Of a DNA stretch of 64,000 bases, positions 18,959 to 27,265 are shown in pieces. The stretch comes from CAVSJR01 sp963728285. Lineage in GTDB: Bacteria; Actinomycetota; UBA4738; HRBIN12. The notes under the pieces were generated by a model, which did no database searches, was not told the origin of the DNA, and saw nothing but the letters and a program-made list of their open reading frames with translations. The stretch lies in the NCBI GenBank assembly GCA_963728285.1, contig CAVSJR010000003.1, positions 124,001-188,000 on the forward strand. Direction: 5' to 3'. Every line of letters starts with the position of its first letter. Position 1 is the first letter of the stretch. A program made the translations under genes and the position numbers.

Positions 18959-20609
18959 TCATCGGCGGCTCGGCGAGTCGGCCTCGGTCCGGGCCTTCGC
19001 GCCCGCCCGAAGCCTGGCGAGGATGCCGTGGAGCGCCGAGCCGCCGACGACGGCCTCCGCCGGCGGACGGTCGGTCTCCTCGACTTGGACGGGATTGCGG
19101 GCGAGCCAGGATCGCACGGCCGCCAGCTCGTCCGCCCGGTCGCGCGGACACGGGAAGCGGGATCGGATCCTCGTCGTCGGTTCGAAGCAGCGCGCCGCCT
19201 CGGAACCTGACGCGATTCCCCCCGGCGTCGCGCAGCACGATGGAGCCCGCGCCCACGAGCCAGCCGTCGGCTCGCGAACGAGCCAGGCCCTCCGCGAGGG
19301 CGCGCAGCCGGTCTCGCGCGAGCGCGGCCTCCTCGTAGCGCTCCTCCGCCGCCAGGAGCCCCATTCGACGCTCGAGCGCTTCGAGGAGCCCGTCCGGGTT
19401 CGAAAGGGAGGAGATCAGCTCCCGGACGAGCTCTCCGTAGCGCTCGAGCGTCGCGCGGCCGTCGCACGGCGCAACGCAGCGGCCCATGTCGGCGAGCGCG
19501 CACGTCGCGAAGCGCGTGGTGGCCCGCATGACCCTGGTACACCTGCGGATCGGATAGGCATCTTCGAGCGCCTCCTTCGCGAGCGCCGCCTGCCTGGAAT
19601 TCGGAAACGGGCCGAGGAAGGCGGCCTCGCCGCTCGGCTCCCGAACGACCTTCAACCGCGGGAAGGCCTCAGCGGGATCGATCTTCAGGTACGCGTATCG
19701 GCGCCAGGTCTTGCCCCGCCGGTTGTACCTGGGCTCGTGATCACGGATGAGCCGTGCCTCGAGGACCAGCGCCTCGAGCTCCGTGGCGCACCGCACGCCG
19801 TCGACGACGGTGGTCTGCGAGAGGAGGTCCTCGACCTTCTTCCGGGAGTCCCCGTAGAAGTAGCTCTTCACCCTGGCGCGCAGGTCGGTGGACTTGCCCA
19901 CGTACAGCACGCGGCCGTCCCGGGCCTTGAACAGGTACACGCCCGGTGCGTGGGGAAGCGCGTCCGCCAGACGGATCTTCGCGAAGTTCGGGCGCCCCCG
20001 CGCGCGGACCGCCTCATGGAGGTCGCCGAGGGTCAGGATGCCGAGGCGGCCGCCGAGCTCGAGCAGGCCGTGCAGGACCTCGGCGCACGCCTGCGCGTCG
20101 TCCAGGGCTCGATGGCTCGGCCGCACCGACGTGCGGAAATACTGGGCGAGCGTGTGGAGGCGGACGTTCGGGACCTCCGGCCAGACGATGCGCCGCGCGA
20201 GTCGCGCGGTGCACACCGGGGGCGAGGGGAGGGGCTCATACTCGAGCCGGGTCAGCGCGGCGTTCACGAAGGAGAAGTCGAACCGGGCGTTGTGGGCGAC
20301 GAAGACCCGGCCCCTCAGGTACTCGACGAGCTCGGGGAGGACCGCTTCGATCGGCGGCATTCCCGCGACGGCCACGTCGTCGATGCCGGTGAGGTGGGTG
20401 ATCGAGGGAGGGATCGGGCGGCGGGGATCGACCAGCGTGTGGAAGACGCCGATCCGCTCGCCGCCGCGATAGGTGACCGCCCCCACCTCCGTGATCGCGG
20501 ACTCGGCGGGGGAGCCTCCGGTGGTCTCGAGGTCGACGATGCAGAACGTCACGTCGTGCAGCGGCACGCCCTGGTCGAGCGTGCCCTGAAGGCCATCCGC
20601 GTGCCGCAT
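18959..20609 (-). CDS. DEDD 3'-5' exonuclease fused to GIY-YIG (UvrC/Cho-like) nuclease, frameshifted near the C-terminus
   Basis: Residues about 18-185 form a DnaQ-type exonuclease with FCIVDLETTGGSPAESA, VFVAHNARFDFSFVNAA and SHRALDDAQACAEVL carrying the DEDD acids. Residues about 220-300 form the GIY-YIG domain, APGVYLFKARDGRVLYVGKS and the catalytic RARVKSYF. A UvrC-like cysteine region and a UVR-type helix pair (ERRMGLLAAEERYEEAALAR) follow. A 1-base insertion near 19160 moves the last 60 residues (RADELAAVRSWLARN to SPSRR) to another frame. The same architecture occurs in Mycobacterium Rv2191. E. coli Cho is a DNA-repair relative. A LexA box sits in its promoter, so it is probably damage-induced. 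Confidence 0.86.
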
Positions 20610-20641
20610 CGTCGCTCCCTCGCGGGGCCGCGCGGGGCGCC

Positions 20642-20670
20642 ACGGTATCGAACACGTGTTCGAGAGTCAA
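20642..20670 (-). promoter_or_regulatory. LexA-controlled promoter (SOS box in the spacer)
   Basis: On the minus strand TTGACT (20665-20670) and TACCGT (20642-20647) are separated by 17 bases. The spacer contains TCGAACACGTGTTCGA (20648-20663), a perfect 16-bp palindrome identical in form to the mycobacterial LexA box TCGAAC-N4-GTTCGA. Repressor bound here would block RNA polymerase directly. The start codon of the exonuclease-GIY-YIG gene is 32 bases downstream. Confidence 0.85.
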
Positions 20671-20763
20671 GACGTGATCGGGGGCGAGCTCAAGGGATCG
20701 CCGGGAGGCGGGTCGCCGGTGCGTGACCCGACGTTCGCCGGGGACTCGTCGCGGGGGCGTTCG

Positions 20764-21045
20764 TCAGGCGACGTAGCGGGTGAGGCGCCGGCGCTGTTGC
20801 TCGGTGAGGCCACCCCAGACGCCGTAGCGCTCGCCGTTCTTCAGCGCCCACGCGAGGCAGAGCTCTCGGATGCCGCACCGGTTGCAGTGCGACAGCGCCG
20901 GCCCGGCCTCCTCCTCGGAGGTGGGAAAGAACACGTCCGGGTCGATGCCGAAACAGGCGGCGCGCTCCTGCCACATGTCGGGAGGGGAAGGGTTCGGCGG
21001 CAATTCGCCGAGGTCGATGTGCACGAAACGGTCTAGTGTCCTCAC
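20764..21045 (-). CDS. WhiB-family iron-sulfur transcription factor
   Basis: This is a 93-residue WhiB-like protein, diagnostic of Actinobacteria. The four cluster-ligand cysteines are at residues 31, 54, 57 and 63 (ERAACFG, HCNRCGIRELCLAW). The G-V/I-W-G-G turn follows in YGVWGGLTEQQRRRL, with a short basic tail. WhiB proteins bind a [4Fe-4S] cluster and the primary sigma factor to steer transcription. The start is GTG 21045 with a GGGGGAG upstream. The 193 bases before it (21046-21238) hold its promoter region; I see no clear operator. Confidence 0.94.
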   Translation of the reverse strand: MRTLDRFVHIDLGELPPNPSPPDMWQERAACFGIDPDVFFPTSEEEAGPALSHCNRCGIRELCLAWALKNGERYGVWGGLTEQQRRRLTRYVA

Positions 21046-21238
21046 CGCTCCCCCCTCGGATCGGTCGGTTTGCGGCTCGTCGCGCTTCCCCCCGAGTCGC
21101 GGACCCCATTCCTAACAGATGGACATCCTCCGGCGGAAGGGCTAATTCGGGGGATTCCGGATTCTTGATGCCCCGGACGGCCGTCGGCCCGCCGGGTTCC
21201 GTCGAAGGGCCGGGTTCGTCGGCGATCGACCGCCGGGC

Positions 21239-22123
21239 TCACGGCCTGACGAGCCGGACGCCTCCGGGCGCAACCAGGGGCCGTTCGCGAGCCTGCCACC
21301 GGACGCGAGCGAGGACGCGTGTGGACCCGGGCTCCCCCTCGCCGTGCGAGACGCTGGTGACTCGCCCCACCCCGACCCCGTCCGCCGAGAGCTCCGCCCC
21401 CGATTCGACGGGACCGTCGGCGACCAGGCCCAGGGCCACCCAGGGAGGGTGGCCCAGGTTCCGCAGCTTGGCGACGGACTCCTGTCCGAGGAAGCAGCCC
21501 TTCGTGAAGTCCACGGTGTCCTCCTCGAGCCCCCCCTCCGCGGGCAGGGAGCTCTCGTCCAGATCGATGCCGAACGTCGGGACCCCGCGGCGGATCTTCC
21601 ACTCCCGCACCGCGTCCTCCGTCACCCGCCGGCGCGGGAGCATCGATCGAGCGGCGTCGGCGCGCCGGTCCTCGCGGACCAGCAGGTCGAAGCCTCCGTC
21701 CAGCATCGACGGCACGAACACGTCCTCGCGCGCCGTCTCGTGCGGGGGCGGGCCGCCGCCGGGGGCGCAGAGCAGGACGCGGCCGGCCACCGCCTCCATC
21801 CGGACGTCCGCCGACAGGACGTAGGGGGCGAGCAGCTCGTCGATCGGGCGCGGCTGTCCCGGGTCCTGCACGAGCACGAAGGCGTCCGCCGAGGCGAGGA
21901 TCTGGATGTCGGCTCGGATGCGCCCCGTCGGCGACAGCAGGAGCGAGCGGCAGGATCGTCCGCGCGTGAGGGGCTCCACCGAGGCGGTCACGAGGTCGTT
22001 CAGCCAGCGCCGCGCGTCGCCGCCGCCGACCTCGACGAGGTGAAACGACGAGCGGTCGACGAAGGCCCGCCCATCCTCGATCGAACGGATCTGCTTCGCC
22101 AACGCATCCCTGGGATCGTCCAT
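21239..22123 (-). CDS. ygfZ: YgfZ/CAF17-type folate-binding protein
   Basis: This is a 294-residue GcvT-fold protein that binds folate and helps repair or assemble [4Fe-4S] clusters of enzymes such as radical-SAM proteins. The hallmark KGCFLGQESVAKLRNLGHPP is present near residue 225, with the N-terminal FVDRSSFHLVEVGGGDARRW. The ATG at 22123 is the family-like start. Its CAT overlaps the reverse ATG of the facing gene, so the two promoters must be interleaved in a very short divergent gap. It is distinct from the two GcvT-like enzymes at 30-32 kb. Confidence 0.9.
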   Translation of the reverse strand: MDDPRDALAKQIRSIEDGRAFVDRSSFHLVEVGGGDARRWLNDLVTASVEPLTRGRSCRSLLLSPTGRIRADIQILASADAFVLVQDPGQPRPIDELLAPYVLSADVRMEAVAGRVLLCAPGGGPPPHETAREDVFVPSMLDGGFDLLVREDRRADAARSMLPRRRVTEDAVREWKIRRGVPTFGIDLDESSLPAEGGLEEDTVDFTKGCFLGQESVAKLRNLGHPPWVALGLVADGPVESGAELSADGVGVGRVTSVSHGEGEPGSTRVLARVRWQARERPLVAPGGVRLVRP

Positions 22124-22145
22124 GTTCTGCGAGGATACGAGTGTC

Positions 22146-23288
22146 GTGGACATCCCGAGGACGTTGCTCGTCACCAACGACTTCCCACCGCGCGTGGGTG
22201 GAATTCAACGCACCCTCGAGGCGCTCGCCGGCCAGCTTCCGCCCGATCGCCTCTCCGTGCTGGCGCCGCGGTGGCCGGGCTGGGAGGCGTTCGACGCGCG
22301 TCTGGCCTATCGCGTGATGCGCGAGCCGACCGCGTTCTCCTGGCCGACGCCGGCCTTCGCCAAGCGCGTCGACCGCGCGATCGAGGACTCGGGCGCCGAG
22401 GTGGTCCTGTTCGGCGACGCCATGCCGCTGGCGGCGATCGGCCCCCGGCTGGCGGCGCGCGGCACGCCCTACGTCGTCCTCGGCCACGGTTTCGACTACT
22501 GGCTCTCGCTCATGCCCGGAGCGCACGCCGCCATGCGCGCCGCGACGTCGCGGGCATCCTCGGTGCTCGTATGCAGCCGCTTCATCGCCCGCGTCGTGCG
22601 GACCGCGGTCCGGCCGGCGGTCCCCGTCGCAGCCCTGACGCCCGGCGCCGATCCCGATCGCTTCCGTCCAGACCTTCCATCCGACGACATCCGGCTGTCC
22701 TTCGGCATCGGCGAGCGGCCGCTCATGGTGTGCGTGAGCCGCCTGGTCGCTCGCAAGGGCCAGGACGTGCTCATCCGCGCGATGCCCGCGATCCGTCGCC
22801 GCGTGCCCGACGCCGCCCTCCTGATCGTGGGGGCGGGCCCGTACGAGGCACGGCTCCGCCGGCTTGCCGCGGCCGCCCCGGCGGGCGCCGTGTCGTTCGC
22901 CGGGGAGGTGAGCGACGACGACCTGCCCCGGTACTACGCGGTCGGCGACGTGTTCGCGATGCCGTGCCGGAACAGGCTCGGGGGCCTCGAGGTAGAGGGG
23001 TGGGGCAACGTGTTCCTCGAGGCGGCGGCGGCGGGGCGGCCCGTCGTTGCCGGGGACTCCGGCGGCGCGAGGGAAGCGCTGGTGCCGGGCGAGACCGGAC
23101 TCCTGGTCGACGGCCGGAGCGTCGACATGGTCGCCTCAGCGGTCTCCGATCTGCTGGCCGACCGGGAGCTGGCGAGCCTGATGGGCAAGCTCGGACGGGA
23201 TCGCGTCGAGCGCGAGCACACCTGGGCGCAGGTCGCGGTTCGCCTCGCGGCGTGGCTGCGGAAAGCCGCGCGGGGTTCGGCGACCTAG
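22146..23288 (+). CDS. GT4 glycosyltransferase, PimB-like mannosyltransferase
   Basis: This is a 380-residue GT-B fold enzyme. The N-terminal RTLLVTNDFPPRVGGIQRTL is the PimB/PimC-type start. The acceptor half ends near residue 180. The donor half has CVSRLVARKGQDVLIRAMP and the nucleotide-sugar motif EGWGNVFLEAAAAGRPVVAGD with the E-x7-E pair. In mycobacteria PimB adds the second mannose of phosphatidylinositol mannosides from GDP-mannose. That role is inferred from similarity and from the neighbourhood (exonuclease/UvrC-like gene, SRPBCC and ArsA genes). GTG 22146 is preferred; an in-frame ATG at 22122 lacks a ribosome-binding site. Confidence 0.86.
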   Translation: MDIPRTLLVTNDFPPRVGGIQRTLEALAGQLPPDRLSVLAPRWPGWEAFDARLAYRVMREPTAFSWPTPAFAKRVDRAIEDSGAEVVLFGDAMPLAAIGPRLAARGTPYVVLGHGFDYWLSLMPGAHAAMRAATSRASSVLVCSRFIARVVRTAVRPAVPVAALTPGADPDRFRPDLPSDDIRLSFGIGERPLMVCVSRLVARKGQDVLIRAMPAIRRRVPDAALLIVGAGPYEARLRRLAAAAPAGAVSFAGEVSDDDLPRYYAVGDVFAMPCRNRLGGLEVEGWGNVFLEAAAAGRPVVAGDSGGAREALVPGETGLLVDGRSVDMVASAVSDLLADRELASLMGKLGRDRVEREHTWAQVAVRLAAWLRKAARGSAT

Positions 23289-23302
23289 GCCCACCTGGGG
23301 GT

Positions 23303-23308
23303 TACCCT
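23303..23308 (+). promoter_or_regulatory. -10 box, leaderless type
   Basis: TACCCT, 6 bases before the ATG at 23315. Confidence 0.4.
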
Positions 23309-23314
23309 CGGCCC

Positions 23315-24043
23315 ATGAGCTCCCGAGACGAGCCCGAGGCCGCCGGCGAGGTGCACGGACGGGATCCGCTCCGGCCCGGGGGGACCTCCGAGCGTCGATG
23401 CCCCACCTGTGGTGCCCTCGTGACCCCGGACGCCGAGTGGTGCGGCCAGTGCTTCACGAACCTCGTGGAGGCCCCGGCCGACGCAGGCGAGGACCTCCCC
23501 GAGCCGGAGGCGGCGCCCGGGCCGGGGCCGACCGACGTCGCGGGCGCCACCGAGGCCTCCCGGACCCCGCATTGGACGTGTCCGACGTGCGGCGAGGACA
23601 ACGGGCTGGACGTCGATCCATGCCCGTCGTGCGGGACGCCGTTCGCGCGGCTGTTCGAGGACCCGAGGGGGGCCCCCGACGTGGCTCGGGGACGCGCGAT
23701 CGGATGGTCGCTTGCCTACCCGGGACTCGGTCATCGGCTGGTCGGACGCACCGGTGAGGGCGTCGCCCGAGGTGCGGTGTTCACGCTCGCCCTCGGGGCG
23801 ATCCTGTTCCTCGTCGTCTCCCGGGCGGGAAACAGCCTCGCGCCGATCCTCGCGTTCCTCGCCGTCTACGCGCTGATCGGGATCGCGGTCTACGCGTTCA
23901 CGGCCGTGGAGGCCGGCCATCTCGCCGACGGCGGCGACCCGCTCGTCTCGCCGCGGGCGTTCGCGTGGGTGGCGGCGGGGCTCGTGCTCGTCTCGCTCGG
24001 CGTCTCCCTCTTCATCGCCGTGGGCGCCATACGCGGCGGATAG
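23315..24043 (+). CDS. Zinc-ribbon membrane protein, unknown function
   Basis: This is a 242-residue protein. Two double-cysteine ribbons stand at the N-terminus, RCPTCGALVTPDAEWCGQC and TCPTCGEDNGLDVDPCPSC, separated by a Pro/Glu/Ala-rich linker. After residue 125 come a short amphipathic segment (LAYPGLGHRLVGRTGEG) and three membrane helices to the C-terminus. The YPGLGH segment resembles short double-glycine membrane motifs seen in TM2-like proteins. The function is not known. It lies between the PimB-like gene and the SRPBCC-ArsA pair. Confidence 0.72.
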   Translation: MSSRDEPEAAGEVHGRDPLRPGGTSERRCPTCGALVTPDAEWCGQCFTNLVEAPADAGEDLPEPEAAPGPGPTDVAGATEASRTPHWTCPTCGEDNGLDVDPCPSCGTPFARLFEDPRGAPDVARGRAIGWSLAYPGLGHRLVGRTGEGVARGAVFTLALGAILFLVVSRAGNSLAPILAFLAVYALIGIAVYAFTAVEAGHLADGGDPLVSPRAFAWVAAGLVLVSLGVSLFIAVGAIRGG

Positions 24044-24055
24044 GATGCTCCTCGG

Positions 24056-24499
24056 ATGAGCGAGTACGCCGAGGGTTCCATCGAGATCGAGGCGTCGGCC
24101 GGCGACGTGATGGACGTGATCAGCGACTTCGAGGCCTACCCCGAGTGGGCGGAGGTCGAGGGGGTCGAGGTGCGCAGGCGCGGCGACTGGGGACACGGGA
24201 CCGAGGTCGCCTTCGTCGTCGACGTCCCAGTCCTCGGCCACGCGGAGTACACGCTCTCCTACGTGTACGCGCCCGGGGATGCGGGCGTGTCGTGGACGAC
24301 CAAGGAGGCGCGCGGCGCCGTCCGCGACATCCGCGGCGAGTACCTGCTGAACGAATCCGGCGAGGACAGGACGAAGGTGACGTACCGGCTCGCCGTCGAC
24401 CTCGGCGTGCTCGTCCCCGGATTCGTCAGGACCCAGGGATCGCAGCGCGTGATCGAGAACGCCCTCGAGCGACTCAAGCGACGAGTCGAGCTCGGCTGA
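24056..24499 (+). CDS. SRPBCC (START/polyketide-cyclase fold) protein
   Basis: This is a 147-residue helix-grip protein: GSIEIEASAGDVMDVISDFEAYPEWAE at the start, VSWTTKEARGAVRDIRGEY in the sheet, and a long C-terminal helix ENALERLKRRVE. It could bind a hydrophobic ligand. Mycobacteria carry an SRPBCC gene (Rv2185c) beside an ArsA gene (Rv2184c) in the same way, so a partnership with the next gene is likely. TAGGAT at 24041-24046 may be its -10. Confidence 0.83.
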   Translation: MSEYAEGSIEIEASAGDVMDVISDFEAYPEWAEVEGVEVRRRGDWGHGTEVAFVVDVPVLGHAEYTLSYVYAPGDAGVSWTTKEARGAVRDIRGEYLLNESGEDRTKVTYRLAVDLGVLVPGFVRTQGSQRVIENALERLKRRVELG

Positions 24500-24536
24500 G
24501 CTCCGAGCCTCCACTCGGAGGCGCGTGAGAAGTCGC

Positions 24537-24542
24537 TAAGCT
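24537..24542 (+). promoter_or_regulatory. -10 box of the ArsA-type gene
   Basis: TAAGCT ends 7 bases before the ATG at 24550 and 1 base before the in-frame GTG at 24544. The spacing rule seen elsewhere in the window selects the ATG as start. Confidence 0.4.
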
Positions 24543-24549
24543 AGTGCCG

Positions 24550-25761
24550 ATGCGGGTCCTGCTGTTCACCGGGAAGGGCGGAGTCGGCAAGACGACCGTG
24601 GCGGCCGCGACGGCCGTCCGGGCCGCGCGGTCGGGGGTCCGCACGGTCGTCATGAGCACCGATCCGGCGCACTCGCTCGGCGATTCGTTCGACATGGAGA
24701 TCGGCTCCAATCTCACGCCCATCGCCGATCGGCTCTGGGCCGAGCAGATCGACGCCCAGGAACGCCTCGAGACGAACTGGCGCGACATCCAGGAGTACTT
24801 CATCGCGCTCATGAACTGGGCGGGGGTCGAGACGATCCAGGCGGAGGAGCTCTCGGTCATCCCCGGCCTGGACGAGATCTTCAGCCTCATCGACGTCAAA
24901 CGGCACGTCGACGAGGGGAACGCCGACCTGCTCGTGGTCGACTGCGCGCCGACGGCGGAGACGCTGCGACTGCTCTCCCTGCCCGAGATCATGAACTGGT
25001 ACATCGAGCGGATCTTCCCGGTCGAGAAGCGGGTCGTGAAGACGATCCGGCCCCTCGTCACGAAGATGACGTCGCTGCCGATCGCCGGCGATCAGTTCTT
25101 CGGCGCGGTCGAGCGGCTGCACGGCAACCTCGACGCCGTTCGCAGGATCCTGACGGATGAGCAGACGTCGACCGTTCGCCTCGTCGTGAACCCGGAGAAG
25201 ATGGTGATCGCCGAGGCGCGGAGGACCTACACGTACCTCTCGTTGTTCGGCTACCGGGTGGACGCCGTCGTGGTGAACCGCATCATCCCCGACAGCGTTA
25301 CGGATCCCTACTTCGGGAAATGGAAGGAGATCCAGGCCGAGCACCTGGCCACGGTGCAGGAATCCTTCGAGCCGGTCCCGATCCTCACGGCCAAGCTGTT
25401 CGATCGAGAGATGGTGGGCGTTCCCCTGCTCGAGCGGATGGGCGACGAGGTCTACGGCGATCGAGATGCCCCATCGATCCTGTTCCACGACCAGCCCGTG
25501 CGTGTGCGCAGGCGGGGCGCCGACTACGTGCTCTCCCTTCGCCTCCCGTTCGTCTCCAGGGAGGAGATGGACATCCACCGGCGAGGGGAGGAGCTGTACG
25601 TGAAGGTCGGCTCGTACAAGCGGAACCTGGTCCTGCCGCAGACGCTCCAGCGCCTGGAGATCCGAGAGGCGAAGCTCCGCGGCGAGCACCTGGACATCCA
25701 CTTCGGACGCGAACCGCGGCCCGCCGGGGCGGCCGCACAGCGAGGAGGAACCGATGGCTGA
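24550..25761 (+). CDS. ArsA/Get3-family ATPase with C-terminal HSP20-like domain
   Basis: This is a 403-residue deviant-Walker P-loop ATPase. It shows FTGKGGVGKTTVAAATA (P-loop with signature Lys), VMSTDPAHSLGDSFD (switch I), LLVVDCAPTAETLRLLSLP (switch II) and VVNPEKMVIAEARRTYTYLS (A-loop region). Residues about 325-395 (RRRGADYVLSLRLPFVSREE to LRGEHLDIHF) form an alpha-crystallin-like domain, known as ArsA_HSP20. The CxxC and metalloid cysteines of true arsenite pumps are not seen, and no arsB is near. A chaperone or targeting role is more likely than arsenic efflux. The family assignment is firm. Confidence 0.9.
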   Translation: MRVLLFTGKGGVGKTTVAAATAVRAARSGVRTVVMSTDPAHSLGDSFDMEIGSNLTPIADRLWAEQIDAQERLETNWRDIQEYFIALMNWAGVETIQAEELSVIPGLDEIFSLIDVKRHVDEGNADLLVVDCAPTAETLRLLSLPEIMNWYIERIFPVEKRVVKTIRPLVTKMTSLPIAGDQFFGAVERLHGNLDAVRRILTDEQTSTVRLVVNPEKMVIAEARRTYTYLSLFGYRVDAVVVNRIIPDSVTDPYFGKWKEIQAEHLATVQESFEPVPILTAKLFDREMVGVPLLERMGDEVYGDRDAPSILFHDQPVRVRRRGADYVLSLRLPFVSREEMDIHRRGEELYVKVGSYKRNLVLPQTLQRLEIREAKLRGEHLDIHFGREPRPAGAAAQRGGTDG

Positions 25762-26104
25762 CACGCGCAGGACGAGGGGGGCTCCGCCCGAGGCCGATGG
25801 CGGCCCTTCGCGCCCGGCCGCGGCGGCCGGGGCCGAGGACGAGGTCGACGTCGAGGAGTTCGAACGGATCGCCGGGGAGGCGGAGGGCGCCGGCGGCGAC
25901 GCCGCGGGATCGCACGTGTGCTCGGTGGCGTTCTGCCCGATCTCGATGGCGCTGTCGGCGGTCGAGGGCGCGAGGCCCGACGCGGTGGAGCACCTCCTCG
26001 CGGCCGGCCGCGAGTTCCTGCTCGCCACCAAGGCGGTGCTCGACGCGAGGGCGGCCCAGTCGGGAGCGGGCTCGACGGGGCTCCAGAAGATCGACATCGA
26101 CTGA
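25754..26104 (+). CDS. Small acidic protein coupled to the ArsA-type ATPase
   Basis: This is a 116-residue protein overlapping the ATPase gene by 8 bases. Residues 1-50 are disordered and acidic (EDEVDVEEFERIAGEAEGAG). Residues about 52-105 look folded and conserved-like: GSHVCSVAFCPISMALSAVE with a C-x4-C pair, then the helix HLLAAGREFLLATKAVLDAR. I do not assign a family. The overlap implies coordinated synthesis with the ArsA-type protein, so it may be its partner or client. Confidence 0.66.
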   Translation: MADTRRTRGAPPEADGGPSRPAAAAGAEDEVDVEEFERIAGEAEGAGGDAAGSHVCSVAFCPISMALSAVEGARPDAVEHLLAAGREFLLATKAVLDARAAQSGAGSTGLQKIDID

Positions 26105-26120
26105 CGGAGGCGGAGCCCGC

Positions 26121-27248
26121 ATGACCGAACTCGATCAGGCGCTCGTCCGCAGGCTGGCGGAATGGACCCCGGGCGACGCGCCGGTGACGAGCCTGTACCT
26201 CTCGGTCGACGGACGAAGGCTGCCCCGCAAGGTCGACTACGAGCTGCGGCTCGACGAGGCGTTGCGGCGAGTGCGAGACCTGGCCGCGAACCTCGACAAG
26301 CGAGCCCGCGGGTCGGTCGAGGGCGACTGCGCGGCCATCCTCGCGTTCGTCCGCGAGCGCTTCGAGCGCGGCTCGACGCGCGGGATCGCGCTGTTCTCCT
26401 CGTCGTCGAACGCGTTGTGGGACGACGTGGAGATTCCGAGGCCGGTGCGCAATCTCGCGGACGTCGGGCAGTCGGCGAACGTCCTCCAGCTCGAGGCGAT
26501 CCTCGAGACCTACCCGACGACGTGCACGGCGCTGGTCGACCACCAGCATGCGCGACTGTTCCTCGCGAACCTCGGGCGAATCGAGGAGATCAGCGAGGTG
26601 TCGGACGATGTGCCCAATCGTCACGACCAGGGAGGGCTCGCGCAGATGCGCCTGCAGCGCCACGTCGACGACCATCGCCAGAAGCACCTGAAGCACGTCG
26701 CCGACGAGCTGTTCCGCCTGCAGGAGCGTCGCCGCTTCGATCACCTGATCCTCGCGGGCGCCACCGATGTCGTCGCCGAGCTCGAGAGGGAGCTCCACGA
26801 CTACGTTGCCAAGCGCGTTCGCGCCCGTATCGTCCTGCCGATGACGGCGTCGGCCCGGGAGGTCCTGGACCGTTCGCTCGCGCTCGACGAGGAGCTCGAG
26901 GCGCGTCGGGAGCGCGAGGAGGCCGACCGATTGCTGGATGCGGTCGCCGCGCGCCGCGGGGCGGTCGGCGGCCTCGACGGCGTGCTCGATGCGGTGTGGG
27001 AGACGCGGGCGGGGGAGCTGCTCGTCGACGAGGAGCTGCGGCATCCGGGATCGGTCTGCGGCACGTGCGGACGGCTCGCATCGACGGACGGCGCGTGTTC
27101 CGCGTGCCGGGGCAGGACCGAGCCCGTGCCCGACATCGTCGAGACCGGCGTGGCCGTGGCGCTGCGTCAGGGATGTCGTATCGAGTCCATCACGCAGGAC
27201 GGGCTGCTCGCCGAGGTGGGCGGCATCGGCGCCTTCCTTCGGTTCTAG
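26121..27248 (+). CDS. Bacterial aeRF1-type release-factor-like protein (VLRF1/baeRF10 type)
   Basis: This is a 375-residue protein related to archaeal/eukaryotic eRF1 and Vms1. The N-terminal domain begins TSLYLSVDGRRLPRKVDYEL. The central loop GGLAQMRLQRHVDDHRQKHL occupies the place of the catalytic GGQ loop. The third domain has FDHLILAGATDVVAELEREL, and a C-terminal zinc ribbon has CGTCGRLASTDGACSAC. Such proteins are predicted to act on stalled ribosomes or peptidyl-tRNA; the activity of this family is inferred. It follows the ArsA module by 16 bases and precedes the glucokinase. Confidence 0.8.
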   Translation: MTELDQALVRRLAEWTPGDAPVTSLYLSVDGRRLPRKVDYELRLDEALRRVRDLAANLDKRARGSVEGDCAAILAFVRERFERGSTRGIALFSSSSNALWDDVEIPRPVRNLADVGQSANVLQLEAILETYPTTCTALVDHQHARLFLANLGRIEEISEVSDDVPNRHDQGGLAQMRLQRHVDDHRQKHLKHVADELFRLQERRRFDHLILAGATDVVAELERELHDYVAKRVRARIVLPMTASAREVLDRSLALDEELEARREREEADRLLDAVAARRGAVGGLDGVLDAVWETRAGELLVDEELRHPGSVCGTCGRLASTDGACSACRGRTEPVPDIVETGVAVALRQGCRIESITQDGLLAEVGGIGAFLRF

Positions 27249-27265
27249 CCGCGGGCGGGCGACGC

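Noticed and set aside
24550..25761. Arsenite efflux ATPase
   Set aside because: The metalloid-binding cysteines are absent and there is no arsB or arsR. The HSP20-like domain marks a different subfamily.
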